From Mycoplasma testudineum (GTDB lineage: Bacteria > Bacillota_I > Bacilli_A > Mycoplasmatales > Metamycoplasmataceae), in NCBI RefSeq assembly GCF_002245785.1, contig NZ_NNCE01000002.1:1-64000 (forward strand): a DNA stretch of 64,000 nucleotides, written 5' to 3'. Below are positions 33,331 through 43,761 of this stretch, piece by piece. Made by a program: the position numbers and the translations under genes. Within the stretch, counting starts at the first letter, position 1. Each line of letters opens with the position of its first letter. Under the pieces are notes generated by a model that ran no database searches, had not been told where the DNA came from, and saw only the letters and a program-made list of their open reading frames with translations.

Positions 33331-34527
33331 ATGAAGAAATTTAACCGTGTGTTTATGATTGTTACTGATTCGCTTGGTATTGGTCCAGATGCTAATCAAG
33401 ATGAATTTGGAGATAGTAAGGCTCATACTTTAAAAAGTGCTAGTCAAAGCCCTTTATTTGAAATAGACACATGAAAGAAAATGGGAATTGGTACAATTGC
33501 TAATTTAGAACATAAATGAAAAGTAAAAAAACCAATTGCTTATGCAATGCAAGTTCAAGAAATATCAAATGCTAAAGATACTCTTGCTGGTCATTGAGAA
33601 ATGATGGGCTTGAAAACTGAAGTTCCCTTTCCAACGTTTATGGAACATGGATTTCCAGCCGATTTAATTGCAGAATTAGAAAAAGCGTTTGACGGGCGCA
33701 AAATTATTGGAAATAAAGCAGCTTCTGGAACAGACATAATCAATGAATTAGCTCATGAAGAAAAAGCACATGGAAATATCATAGTTTATACATCAGCTGA
33801 TAGCGTATTACAAATTTGTGCTCACGAAGAATGAACAGGATTAGATAATTTATATAAATATGCTAAAGCAGCTAGAAGAATTTGTTCATCTAAACCAGAG
33901 TGAAATGTTGGAAGAATTATTGCTCGTCCTTATGTAGGTGAAAATGGTAAATATGTTAGAACATTTAACAGACATGATTATGCTAATGAACCAGAACGAA
34001 CAACTTTAAATGTTTTAAAAGATAACGGTATTGAAGTTATTGCGATCGGAAAAATCAACGATATTTACGTGGGTCAAGGAATTACTAAGGCAATAGCAAG
34101 TGGTAGTGATGATGCTGGTATGGACATTACAATAGATCTAGCTATGAAACGCGGACCTGAAGAAAAAAACAAATTTATTTTCACAAATTTAGTTCAGTTT
34201 GATTCACATTATGGACATAGAAGAGATCAAGAAGGATACGGAAAAAATGTTGCTAATTTCGACATTAAATTAACAAAATTAATTAATGCATTAACCGAAG
34301 ATGATTTACTAATTATTACAAGTGATCATGGTAATGATCCAGCTTATGAAGGTTGAAATCACACTAGAGAATTACTTCCGCTAACAGTTTATTCAAAAGG
34401 ATTTAAAGAACCAAAATTTCTAAATAGAGTCGAAGGTCTTATGACTGCAGGAAATTTAGTAGCAAGAAATTTTGGATTAGAACCAGTTAATGACCTTGGA
34501 GATGATATTTCTAATTTGTTGGTTTAG
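33331..34527 (+). CDS. deoB: Phosphopentomutase
   Basis: A 398-residue alkaline-phosphatase-superfamily enzyme that interconverts (deoxy)ribose-1-phosphate and -5-phosphate for nucleoside salvage. Visible motifs are [16 protein letters not shown] (metal Asp), DTLAGHWEMMGL (the phosphorylated Thr of the family DT-x-x-GHWE motif), [24 protein letters not shown] and [18 protein letters not shown]. All metal-binding clusters are intact. It has an AGAGGA ribosome-binding site and no adjacent deoC or nucleoside phosphorylase here. It ends in its own hairpin terminator upstream of nusA. Confidence 0.96.
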
Positions 34528-34611
34528 TTGTTTTAAATTAGGTAAATAATAAATTAATATATTTAACAATATTTAGACAATTATGGTTTAATTATTGTAC
34601 TTTAATAATTG

Positions 34612-34633
34612 AAGTTGCTTAGGCAGCTTTTTT
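34612..34633 (+). terminator. Terminator between deoB and nusA
   Basis: AAGTTGC and GCAGCTT form a 7-bp stem (one G-T pair) with loop TTAG and six T. Confidence 0.7.
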
Positions 34634-34661
34634 ACATAAATATAGATAAATCGGAGAGAAA

Positions 34662-36317
34662 ATGTCAAGTAATAAAAAAACAACTTTACCAATTTTGCAA
34701 AATTTTATAGATATTGCTGAACAAAAGAAAATTGAAATTAGCATTGTTAAAGATTCTTTTGTTGAATCTTTAAAACACGTTATAGAAAATGTTGATCCAG
34801 ATGTCGAACTAGAATTTAACTGAAATGACAAAGGTAAATTAATAGTTACAAATAATAAAATTGTTGTTTCAAAAGAAGAATATGATGATTATTCAAATAG
34901 TAGTGATAACAAAGATTTAAGATTAATTACATTTGCTAATATCGAAGACTTAAAAGGAAAATATCCTAATGTGCAAGTTGATGATAATATGAGACTTGAA
35001 ATTAATTATGACGATCTTTCTGGAGCAAGAGTTCAAAAATTAAGTGCACTATTAAATCAAAATTTAGCTAAAGCAACAAAAGAGAGAATTTATAGAAACT
35101 ATTTAAATCGTATTGGCGAATCAGTTAAAGTTAAAATTACTAGTATTGCAAATAATTATTTAACTTTAAAATTCTTAGATGATGAAGAAGTTATAACATC
35201 ATTAAGAATTGCTGAAATATTAAAAGCAGATCCTAAATTCGAACCAAAAGCTGATGGAATATTAGATGTTTTCATTGTTGATGTTTTACAAATACCGAAA
35301 AAAAATGGTCATGCTGTTTTAGTTTCTAAAACAAGTCCATATGAAATATTAGACATCCTAAAAAGAACATATTCTGAAATTGCTTCAAAAGAAATAATTG
35401 TAAAAAGAATTGCTAGAAGAGCAGGCGAAAGAGCTAAAGTTGCTGTAATGGCAAATCCAGATTTAACAGATTCAAGTTATGATCCAATATCAATTTTAAT
35501 TGGAAAAGATGGATTGCGAAGTCAGTTAATTGCTACTGAATTAAAAAATGAAACAATCGATTTTATTAAGTGAACTGAAGATAGAATTGAATTTTTACAA
35601 GAAGCTTTAAAACCAGCAAGAATTATTTCTATTGATGAAAAAAAAGAAGCACATGACCAATTTTCTTATGAAATAGTTGTACCAAATGCTATGGTTTCAG
35701 TTGCAATTGGTAAATTTGGAATAAACGCTGGATTAGCTAGTGATATCACAAGAAGTAAAATTACAATTAAAAGCTACAGTGATGCATTAGAAGCTGATGA
35801 TCAGATTTTATGAAATGCTAATGTTACTAAAGAAGAATTAGCCGAACTAAATGAATTTAGTGCAACTAAAAAAAGAGTTAGAAGCGATTATGCAAAAAAC
35901 TCATATGGAAATTTCAAACAAAAATTTGATGTTGCTGAGACTGAAAATGCATTTCGAGAATTCGATAGTTATATGGAAAATTTTGAAGGTGAACAAATTG
36001 AATTTGAAACTGCTTCAAAAACTAAAGGTAAACAAAATAAACCAAGAAAAGAAATGGGAATTGACATAGATGCACTAAATCAATCTTTTGATATGATTAG
36101 TGCCGAACTAGAAGCTGATTCAGACAATGATTTCAATATTGATTTAGATTCTGACATAGAAAATGAACAAGCTAAATTTACTCAAGCCGATAAAAGAATT
36201 GCTAAAAAATATAAAAATTATTCAATTACAGATGAATCATTTGCAGATTTTGCTAACGACGGAATTGATTTTGAAGAATTTGATGATTTAGATGATGAAG
36301 ATGATTGAGACGAATAA
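34662..36317 (+). CDS. nusA: Transcription termination/antitermination factor NusA
   Basis: A 551-residue protein. The N-terminal domain (1-115) is followed by an S1 domain (about 140-210), then KH1 and KH2 (about 215-385) with VKRIARRAGERAKVAV, ISILIGKDGLRSQLI and SVAIGKFGINAGLA (the GKxG loops). The last 150 residues are a lysine-rich then strongly acidic tail (many Asp/Glu, ending DDEDDWDE) that replaces any AR repeat and is longer than in most Firmicutes. It binds RNA polymerase and rRNA/boxA-type signals. It is the first gene of nusA-ylxR-infB; GGAGAG precedes the ATG. Confidence 0.93.
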
Positions 36318-36582
36318 CAAATTGAAAATAATTAATAGAAAATGTGTTTTAACCAACAAAATAATGCCGCGTGAAAACATGTATAGAATCGTTAAATTTA
36401 ATAACCAAATTTATTTAGATCTTACATATAAAGCTAAAGGCAGAGGTTTATATATTTCAAAAAGCGAATATAATTTTGACACGTTTTATAAAAAGAGAGT
36501 TCTTAATCGTGCTTTTAGAATTAATGTTGAAAATTCAGTCTATAACAAAATCGGAGAAGAGGTAGAAAATTATGGCAAATAA
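36301..36582 (+). CDS. ylxR: YlxR family RNA-binding protein
   Basis: A protein of about 93 residues with the DUF448 pattern: NRKCVLTNKIMPRENMYRIV (R-x-C-v-x-t-x-x-x-x-p-r-x-x-l-x-R-i-V), YLDLTYKAKGRGLYIS (D-x-x-x-k-x-x-G-R-G-a-Y-i) and a basic C-terminal helix with FYKKRVLNRAF. The start lies within the end of nusA; ATG codons at 36292, 36295 and 36301 are all possible, and 36301 is the shortest that keeps the conserved region. It overlaps infB by 11 nt. The gene order nusA-ylxR-infB is conserved across Firmicutes. Confidence 0.88.
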   Translation: MIETNNKLKIINRKCVLTNKIMPRENMYRIVKFNNQIYLDLTYKAKGRGLYISKSEYNFDTFYKKRVLNRAFRINVENSVYNKIGEEVENYGK

Positions 36583-38386
36583 AAAAAATAAGAATAAAAG
36601 AAAAACAAACATGGAAGTTGTAGAAACACAACTTTTCAATGTTAAAAATGAAGTAAAAGATAACACATTCATTTTTAATGGTCCAATGACAATTGCTGAT
36701 TTTGCAAATAAAATAGGAATATCTGGTTCAGATATTGTTAAAAATTATTTCCTAAAAGGTAAAATGTATGGACTAAATCATATTCTTTCAGAAGATGACA
36801 TTGCCGAATTATCATTTGCACATAATCTTGATTTCCAAGTTGTTCATGAAATTAATGCTACAAACTACTTAGATTCAATCGAATTTTTTGATTCTGAAGA
36901 AGAAATGCAAAGTCGTGCTCCAATTATCACAATAGTAGGACATGTTGATCATGGTAAAACTACATTAATTGATCAAATAAGAAAAAGTAAAATTGTTGAC
37001 ACAGAAGCAAGTGGAATTACTCAACATACTGGAGCATACCAAATTGAATATAATGGTAAACCAATAACCTTTTTAGACACTCCTGGTCATGAAGCTTTTA
37101 CAGCGATGCGTGCTAGAGGAACAGATTTAACAGATTTAGTTGTCTTAGTTGTTGCAGCAGATGATGGAGTTATGCCTCAAACTAAAGAAGCTATTCAACA
37201 TATAAAAGCAGCTAACGTACCAATGATTGTTTTTGTAAACAAAATGGATAAGCCTGTTAAAGATTTAGATAGACTAAAATCAGAACTAGCAGCTAATGAT
37301 GTAGTTATTGAAGAATATGGCGGAACTGTTCCGATTGTTTATGGTTCAGCTTTACAAAATCAAGGAATTGATGATCTTTTTGATGTTATAAATTTAACTA
37401 CCGAAATTTTAGATCTAAAAGCAAATTATAATCGTTATCCTTTAGGTGTAATTGTCGAAACTAGAATGCTTAAAGGTGCAGGTATTGCTGCTACAGTAAT
37501 TGTTAAAAATGGAACACTAAATATTGGTGATTATATAGTTGCTGGAGCTCATGCAGCCAAAATTAAAACTATGATAAATAGCGAATTAAAACCAGTTAAG
37601 CAAGCAATTCCTGGTATGCCTGTTAGAATTACAGGATTTAATTCTACACCTCCAGCTGGAGAAAAATTTATCGGATTTGAAAATGAAAAATTTGCCAAAA
37701 AATTAGCATCTGAAAATGAACGTCTAACTAAAAAAGAAAAATTTGTACAACAATCATCAACAATGAATATAGTTACTGATTCAAATACAGTTAACATTAT
37801 TATTAAAAGTGATACCGAAGGAACTGCTGAAGCACTTAAGCATTCAATAGTTAATTTATCAAATAATGACATTACATTTAATGTTATTGCTGCAAGTATT
37901 GGAAATGTTTCAAATGCTGATTTATTATTAGCTCAAGCTTCAGAAGCAAAAATATTTGGCTTCAATGTTACTGCTCAAAATTCAATTAAAAATGATGCAA
38001 AAGAAAAAAATATTCCAATGAAGTTTTACAAAGTTATCTACGAAATATTGGAAGAATTGCAAACTATTGTTGAACAAAATAGTGAACCTATTTATGAATT
38101 AGAAAAAACAGGACAAGCCCAAATTCTAAAAATATTCCACTATTCAAAAGTTGGTAATATTGCTGGATGTAAAATGGAAAGTGGTTTTGTAAAAACTGAT
38201 TCATTTGTAAAAGTTATGCGTCGTTCTAAATTAATTTACGAAGGAAAAATCGATTCTTTAAAACGTGGTTTGGATGATACAAAAGAAGTTAAAAATGGTT
38301 TTGAATTTGGAACACATATTGAAAATTATGATGATATCCAAGAAGGCGATTTATTAGACTTTTTTGTTAAAGTAAGAAAAAAATAG
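36572..38386 (+). CDS. infB: Translation initiation factor IF-2
   Basis: A 604-residue GTPase that brings fMet-tRNA to the 30S subunit. The N-terminal extension is short (about 110 residues), as usual in mollicutes. G1 is GHVDHGKT (about 123-130), G3 is DTPGHEAF followed by TAMRARGTDLTD, and G4 is NKMDK. Domains II-IV follow, with FHYSKVGNIAGCKMESGFV and EGDLLDFF in the C-terminal fMet-tRNA-binding part. Translation begins inside ylxR with GAGGTAG-type upstream sequence. It is the end of the operon; a hairpin terminator lies about 100 nt downstream. Confidence 0.96.
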   Translation: MANKKNKNKRKTNMEVVETQLFNVKNEVKDNTFIFNGPMTIADFANKIGISGSDIVKNYFLKGKMYGLNHILSEDDIAELSFAHNLDFQVVHEINATNYLDSIEFFDSEEEMQSRAPIITIVGHVDHGKTTLIDQIRKSKIVDTEASGITQHTGAYQIEYNGKPITFLDTPGHEAFTAMRARGTDLTDLVVLVVAADDGVMPQTKEAIQHIKAANVPMIVFVNKMDKPVKDLDRLKSELAANDVVIEEYGGTVPIVYGSALQNQGIDDLFDVINLTTEILDLKANYNRYPLGVIVETRMLKGAGIAATVIVKNGTLNIGDYIVAGAHAAKIKTMINSELKPVKQAIPGMPVRITGFNSTPPAGEKFIGFENEKFAKKLASENERLTKKEKFVQQSSTMNIVTDSNTVNIIIKSDTEGTAEALKHSIVNLSNNDITFNVIAASIGNVSNADLLLAQASEAKIFGFNVTAQNSIKNDAKEKNIPMKFYKVIYEILEELQTIVEQNSEPIYELEKTGQAQILKIFHYSKVGNIAGCKMESGFVKTDSFVKVMRRSKLIYEGKIDSLKRGLDDTKEVKNGFEFGTHIENYDDIQEGDLLDFFVKVRKK

Positions 38387-38485
38387 TTAATAAAATTTGG
38401 ATTTAATATACTGTAATTTCATCAGTTAAATTTTGGAAATTCATTATATAAAATTTTTATTAAAAATTAATTTTAAATTTAAAAT

Positions 38486-38510
38486 TGTGCCTTTATGGCA
38501 CTTTATTTTT
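38486..38510 (+). terminator. Terminator after infB
   Basis: GTGCC and GGCAC around a TTTAT loop, followed by TTTATTTTT. Confidence 0.6.
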
Positions 38511-38546
38511 CAATTGTATATTACAATTTAAAGACATAGGAGTTTT

Positions 38547-39368
38547 ATGCACAATATTAAAATGATTGTAACAGACATTGATGGAACAATATTGCCATAC
38601 GGAGAAACTGAATTTAGTGACAACACTAAAAAGATGTTTTCTGATGCAAAACACAAAGGAATTATTACAGTAATAGCCTCAGGTAGAGAAATGGTTACAA
38701 TACGAGATCTATTACCTCAAATTGAAAATGATGTAGATTATTTTATTGGTGCAAACGGTAGTTTTGTTTACGATGTTAAAAACAAAAAATATGTAATTGA
38801 TAATCACATAGATCATAAAGATGCATTCGAATTTAATTTATGAAGTCAAAGTAATTTTAATGATGAAGGTTGAACAATAACTGATGATCAACATATTTTC
38901 AGAAGTGAAAATAAAATTGTACCTGATTCTTGATTTTTAAAACATCATGTAAGTAGATTAATGCCTAATAAAGATTTTGCATCCAAAATAAAAGCAAACC
39001 TTATATCTTTAATAACAATAACTAGTTCTAATCAACATTATTTTGATGAAACTGTAAAATGGATAAATGAAAATGAAAATCGTGATTTAGAAATTAATAG
39101 TAGATGAAGCAGTGGTTGATTCATTAGTAGAAAAAATGTAAATAAATTAACGGCAGCAATTGAATTATCAAAATTACTTAATATAGATACATCTCAAGTT
39201 ATTGCATTTGGCGATAGCGAAAATGATGTTGAAATGATAGAAGGATTTAATTTTGGTATAGCTGTTAAAAACGCAAACGATCATGTAAAAAATGTTGCTC
39301 ATCAAATAATTGACCATGTTGAAAATGATGCAGTCTATCATTTTTTAAAATCTAAAAAGGTTATTTAA
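38547..39368 (+). CDS. Cof-type HAD-superfamily phosphatase
   Basis: A 273-residue HAD IIB hydrolase. Motif I is VTDIDGTIL (nucleophile Asp and acid/base Asp), motif II is TVIASGRE, motif III is a Lys before INSRWSSGWFISRKNVNK, and motif IV is VIAFGDSENDVEMI. The alpha/beta cap between motifs II and III is typical of Cof/YbjI enzymes that dephosphorylate sugar phosphates, FMN or PLP. The stop codon overlaps the ribF start by one base (TAATG), so it is coupled to a flavin gene, and an FMN-directed activity is worth considering (inference). AGGAG precedes the ATG. Confidence 0.9.
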
Positions 39369-40201
39369 TGGACGTTTTATTTTTAAATAATAATCTTGAT
39401 TTAAATAAAAAAATATTCATTCTAGGTGCATTTGAATCATTCCATAAAGGGCACTATAAAATATACGAACAAGCACTTAAATTAGCTGCTGATCCAAATG
39501 ACATTGTTTTAGTTGCTGTTAAAGAACCTGCATCACTTCCTAAAACCAATAGTCTTAAATTTATGCAATTGAATAATAGACTAGAAGCTTTTGCTAATGT
39601 TGGTATAGAAACTGTTGTTTTGTATGAATTTTCTACCGTTCAAAATTATGATGGAAAAAAATTTTTAGAAACATTAAGCTCAAACCCAGATTCGATATTT
39701 ATCGCAGGAAAAGATTTTAAATTTGGTAGATTTGCAGCAAATAATTTTGATGATATTAAAAAATGATATCCAAACAGTTTAGAAATAAATATTGAACAAT
39801 TTAATAATAGTAAAATATCTACTTCACTATTAAAAAGTCAACTTGAGTATGGCCAAATTGATTTTATAAACGAATTGCTATTTGCAAATTATTCAATAAC
39901 AATTAAAATGGATGAATTAAATTTTTTTGAATATCCAAAGGAATTAATTCCATTACATAGAGGAATTTATTTAACTTACTTAATAAAAGATGAAGAAAAA
40001 ATTCCTTCATATATATTAGTTAAAAATGAAAAATCATATATTACAAATTTACTTGATTTTAAATTATTTCCTTCTGGTGAATATACGGTAGAAATTATCA
40101 AAACACACCGAATTGTGATTGCTGATTACAAAGAAAAAATTACAGAAGATGAAATCAAATTAATTAAAAGCAATTTCATCGATCTTCAAAATCCAATTTA
40201 A
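39368..40201 (+). CDS. ribF: FAD synthetase/riboflavin kinase-like protein RibF
   Basis: A 277-residue protein. The N-terminal nucleotidyltransferase domain has FILGAFESFHKGHYKI (G-x-F-D/E-x-x-H-x-G-H) and IFIAGKDFKFGRFAANN, then STSLLKSQLEYGQIDFINELL, the conserved linker to the kinase. The C-terminal domain keeps PLHRGIYLTYL, but the riboflavin-kinase G-x-x-N-x-G-x-x-P-T motif is not visible. Kinase activity may therefore be reduced or lost, or that domain has diverged. It produces FAD (and perhaps FMN) from imported riboflavin. The final gene of a two-gene unit with the HAD phosphatase. Confidence 0.85.
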
Positions 40202-40413
40202 ATTCACAAATATATGAATCATAATTGACCCGTTAATCGGGTGAATTTACAATCTTAAATATTTAATAAAATTTAGAATGAAAAATTGTAAAAATAAAAT
40301 TTTATTTTTTGCAAATTAATATATGATTTTGAATGTAAAAAAATTAAAATAAATTAAAAAATATTTTATACTGGGTTCTAATTAATTTTATTGCTCGGTT
40401 TAGAAGGAGAAAA

Positions 40414-40680
40414 ATGAAAATCAAAGAAGAAATGCTTAAAGTAGTTAGCGAATTTGGTGGAAGTGAAAAAAATACAGGTTCAACTGAGGTCCAAATTGCT
40501 ATTTTAACTCATGACATTGAAAGACTTAAAGTTCATTTTCAAGTAAATAAAAAAGATAAGCATTCAATGCGAGGTTTCTTAGCAAAAATTGCTAAAAGAA
40601 AAAAACTATTATCTTACTTGCAAAAAAACAATTACGATTCATACTTAAATCTGATTTCAAAACTTGGAATCAGAAAATAA
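40414..40680 (+). CDS. rpsO: 30S ribosomal protein S15
   Basis: Eighty-eight residues, the normal family length. The motif [22 protein letters not shown] and the H-S-M-R-G-F-L and K-R-K-K-L-L-S-Y-L segments are diagnostic of S15, which binds 16S rRNA helices 20-22. AGAAGGAG precedes the ATG. The 210-nt leader contains a small ACCCG/CGGGT hairpin (about 40228-40242) that could take part in the autoregulation common for rpsO, but this is not demonstrated. The gene is followed by a strong terminator. Confidence 0.97.
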   Translation: MKIKEEMLKVVSEFGGSEKNTGSTEVQIAILTHDIERLKVHFQVNKKDKHSMRGFLAKIAKRKKLLSYLQKNNYDSYLNLISKLGIRK

Positions 40681-40686
40681 AATTGG

Positions 40687-40713
40687 CACTTCTTTAAATA
40701 GAAGTGTTTTTTA
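40687..40713 (+). terminator. rpsO terminator
   Basis: CACTTCT and AGAAGTG, a perfect 7-bp stem, followed by six T. Confidence 0.8.
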
Positions 40714-40722
40714 TTTCGTTAG

Positions 40723-40728
40723 TATAAT
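40723..40728 (+). promoter_or_regulatory. -10 box for a leaderless membrane-protein-cinA transcript
   Basis: TATAAT 6 nt before the ATG of the next gene and just after the rpsO terminator. Confidence 0.5.
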
Positions 40729-40734
40729 ATTAAA

Positions 40735-41178
40735 ATGACTCAAAACGAAATTTTACAGCCAAAATTGAACGAAATTGAAACTCAAATTTTATTAGATAAG
40801 CTAAAACATGAAAAGAAAAATTTAATAATTTTAGCAATATCAACTTCATTATTTAGTTTCAGTATGATACCTCTTCTAATTTTATTGATTTTTACATTTT
40901 TATATTCACTAACAAATGTAAAACTTTATCCTAATGATTTACATAGCTATTTATGGACAGTTATAGTTTTTTTAATTTTCTTGATTTCTTGAATTGTAAT
41001 TTTATTTGTAACCAATAAATTTTTTAGATCAATGGTCCAATTTTTAGAAGAACATAAAGAAAATATTGTTTTAATGAGTTCAGATTTGATGATAATATTA
41101 CAAAAATACAATTTTCACGTTAGAGTACCTTTTTTAAATATTGTTTATACTTTTAAAATTTTAGGAAAAATAAAATAG
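40735..41178 (+). CDS. Hypothetical two-TM membrane protein
   Basis: A 147-residue protein. A charged N-terminal helix of about 30 residues (NEIETQILLDKLKHEKKN) is followed by two long TM helices (about 32-58 and 70-95) and a C-terminal cytoplasmic tail with FFRSMVQFLEEHKENI. One UGA Trp codon lies within TM2. The transcript is predicted to be leaderless. It sits one base before cinA, so they form one unit that may extend to recA. No family is recognised. Confidence 0.65.
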
Positions 41179-41179
41179 T

Positions 41180-41599
41180 ATGAAAAATTTTAAAACATTA
41201 GCTACTGTTGAATCATTAACTGGTGGAGCTTTAGCAACATCAATTGTTTCATATCCAGGAGCATCTCAATATTTTGTAGGCAGTTTAGTAACTTACCAAA
41301 CTGATTTCAAAACTAATTTAGGAATTGACATTAGTCATGGTGTTATAAGTGCTGAAACAGCATTATCTATGGCAAAAAAAGGATATGAATTAACAAAAGC
41401 AGATTTAGTAATTGCTTTAACAGGAAATGCTGGACCAACCAGAATGGAAAATAAAAAAATTGGAAAAGTTTATATTGCATTCAATGATGAAGTAATTGAA
41501 AAACAATTTGCTGGAGATAGAGTTCAAATAAGATATCAGTGTGTTGAGTTTGTTATGAAGTATTTAGAAGATGAAAAACTATTTATGTTTAAAAAATAA
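41180..41599 (+). CDS. cinA: CinA C-terminal (PncC-type) nicotinamide-nucleotide amidase
   Basis: A 139-residue protein consisting only of the CinA C-terminal domain. The conserved AESLTGG is here VESLTGGALATSIVSYPGAS, followed by FVGSLVTYQTDFK, HGVISAETALSMAKKG and ALTGNAGP. The domain deamidates NMN to nicotinic acid mononucleotide in NAD recycling. The N-terminal MoaB-like domain of full-length CinA is absent, as in PncC of E. coli. It is adjacent to recA, as in many Firmicutes. Confidence 0.88.
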   Translation: MKNFKTLATVESLTGGALATSIVSYPGASQYFVGSLVTYQTDFKTNLGIDISHGVISAETALSMAKKGYELTKADLVIALTGNAGPTRMENKKIGKVYIAFNDEVIEKQFAGDRVQIRYQCVEFVMKYLEDEKLFMFKK

Positions 41600-41654
41600 T
41601 ATGCGTTTTTTCGTTTAAGGGATATTTATTTACATTAAATAGTGAGGTAAAAAA

Positions 41655-42695
41655 ATGCAAACAAAAGATATAAACAAAATACATAACGAAATAATCAACC
41701 AAACTTTAGAAGAAATCAAAAATAAATTTGGTAATGAATCAATAATGTTATTGGGTAAGCAAGACAAAATGCAAACAGAAACTTTTTCTTCTGGTTCTTA
41801 TTTAATAGATAAGGCGATGGGAATTGGCGGTTTTCCTAAAGGTAGAATTATAGAAATATACGGCCCTGAATCTAGTGGTAAAACTACAATAACATTGCAC
41901 GCAATAGCGGAAATTCAAAAAAAAGGTGGTGTAGCAGCATTTGTTGATGCTGAACACTCAATTGATCCAGATTATGCACAAAATTTAGGGATAAATATAG
42001 ATAATTTAATTTTGTCGCAGCCAGATTCTGGTGAACAAGCTATGGAAATAGTTGATACTTTAGTTAAGACAGGTTCAATCGATTTAATTGTTGTTGATTC
42101 GGTTGCTGCTTTAGTTCCGGAAGCTGAATTAAAAGGCGAAATGAAAGAGCAAAGTATTGGATTGCAAGCTAGATTAATGTCAAAAGCTTTAAGAAAAATT
42201 ACAGGTAGTCTTAATAAAACTAAAACAACAATTATTTTTATTAATCAAGTTAGAGAAAAAATTGGAGTTATGTTCGGTAACCCTGAAACTACCCCTGGTG
42301 GAAGAGCACTTAAATTTTATGCAAGTATAAGGCTTGATGTTCGAAAATCAACTAAGATAAGTAGTAAAAATGAAATAACAGGTAACGAAATTAAAGTTAA
42401 AGTAGTTAAAAATAAATTAGCCCCACCATACAAAATTGCGCAAACTGAAATTATTTTTTCTAAAGGTATAAATATTGTTGGCGAAATTATAGATTTAGCT
42501 GTTGAATATAAAATACTTGTCAAAAAAGGTTCGTGATTTGCATATAAAGGCGAGAACTTAGCACAAGGTAAAATAAAATTGACTGAGCTATTTTTAAATA
42601 ATAAAACACTATATGAGGAAATTTCTAACTTAGTTAAAACCCAAGACATTAAATTAGAAAATTCTATATCAGATATTTCAGAAGAATCGGAGTAA
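41655..42695 (+). CDS. recA: Recombinase RecA
   Basis: A 346-residue recombinase. Walker A is GPESSGKTT (70-78), Walker B lies in [15 protein letters not shown], and [20 protein letters not shown] and [12 protein letters not shown] give the L2/conserved core. One UGA Trp codon occurs near the end ([15 protein letters not shown]), followed by an acidic C-terminus (ISDISEESE). It catalyses strand exchange, relevant here to the recombining surface-protein and module families. The stop codon lies inside the terminator hairpin. AGTGAGG precedes the ATG. Confidence 0.97.
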
Positions 42696-42708
42696 TTCCG
42701 ATTTTTTT
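42685..42708 (+). terminator. recA terminator including the stop codon
   Basis: AATCGGA and TCCGATT with loop GTAAT; the TAA is in the loop. Seven T follow. Confidence 0.75.
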
Positions 42709-42729
42709 AAATAAATTTATGAACGAATA

Positions 42730-42735
42730 TATAAT
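42730..42735 (+). promoter_or_regulatory. -10 box for leaderless ymdB
   Basis: TATAAT exactly 6 nt before the ATG; the gap is six A. Confidence 0.5.
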
Positions 42736-42741
42736 AAAAAA

Positions 42742-43545
42742 ATGACTAAAAATATTAGAATTTTATTTTTTGGCGACATATTCGGTAACCCAGGAATTAA
42801 TGCATTAGAAAACGAACTTCCAAAATTAAAAAAACAATACGATATTGATTTTACAATTGCGCAAGCAGAAAATGTAAGTGGAAGAAAAGGCTTTGTGTAT
42901 TCAGATTATGAAAAGCTTAAAAAAATAGGTATAGATGCATTTACACTAGGTAATCATGTTTGGGCTAAACCTGGTGTAAAAAATATTATTAATAATGCTG
43001 ATGTTATTCGCCCACTTAATATTAATTCGCATTATGATGGCGCAGGTGTTCGCTTTTTTGAAATAAAGAATAAAAAAATTGCAATTGTGAGTTTAATGGG
43101 AATTGCATTTAATAAATTAAATCCGCCTTGAGAAGAAGAATATGCAAATGATTTTTTTGATTCAATAGACAAAATCGTAGCTGATAAAACAATTGATCAC
43201 ATTTTTATTGATTTTCATGCAGAAACAACAAGTGAAAAAAATGTTTTAGCTTTATATTTAGATGGTAAAGTAGATGCCATTGTAGGAACTCACACTCATG
43301 TTCAAACTAATGATGCAAGAATTCTAGATAACGGGACTGCATTTATAACAGATGTTGGTATGGTTGGACCAATTAATTCAGCAATTGGCGCTAATTTTGA
43401 ACAGGTTTATAATAAAATGCGCTTTGATAAATATGAAAAGTTTAAAGTTAGTACCAATCCTTCTCAAATAAACGGAATAATTATTTCCTTAGGCAAAAAA
43501 AATAAAATTATAAAAATATTAAATTATTTGCCTGAAGCAAAATAG
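42742..43545 (+). CDS. ymdB: YmdB-type metallophosphoesterase
   Basis: A 267-residue calcineurin-like phosphoesterase of the YmdB/TIGR00282 family. Metal-binding motifs are LFFGDIFGNPG (D), IAQAENVSGRKG (N), FTLGNHVW (GNH), IFIDFHAETTSEK (H), GTHTHVQTND (GTHTH) and FITDVGMVGP. YmdB in Bacillus hydrolyses 2',3'- or 3',5'-cyclic nucleotides and affects biofilm and RNA turnover; the mycoplasma role is inferred. One UGA Trp codon (PPWEEEY). It is predicted to be leaderless. Confidence 0.92.
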
Positions 43546-43761
43546 CTTAATTTGTTTTTTGCTAATATTTGCAAACACCAAAACCCTTCTTAGAACTTGT
43601 TTTGGAAAAAAGTCATCATAATAAATTTTAATTAAAGTAGTTACAGAAAACAAAAATTATTTACCTAATAAAGTCTAATTATTTATTTAAGTATAATTAT
43701 TTTAGTAAATTAAGTGATATAGAAAGGAAATATTCAAATTTGAATATTGAATGGTCTACTT

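Noticed and set aside
43550-43620. Hairpin CCAAAAC/GTTTTGG as the ymdB terminator
   Set aside because: No T-run follows on the plus strand, so it is not a convincing intrinsic terminator.
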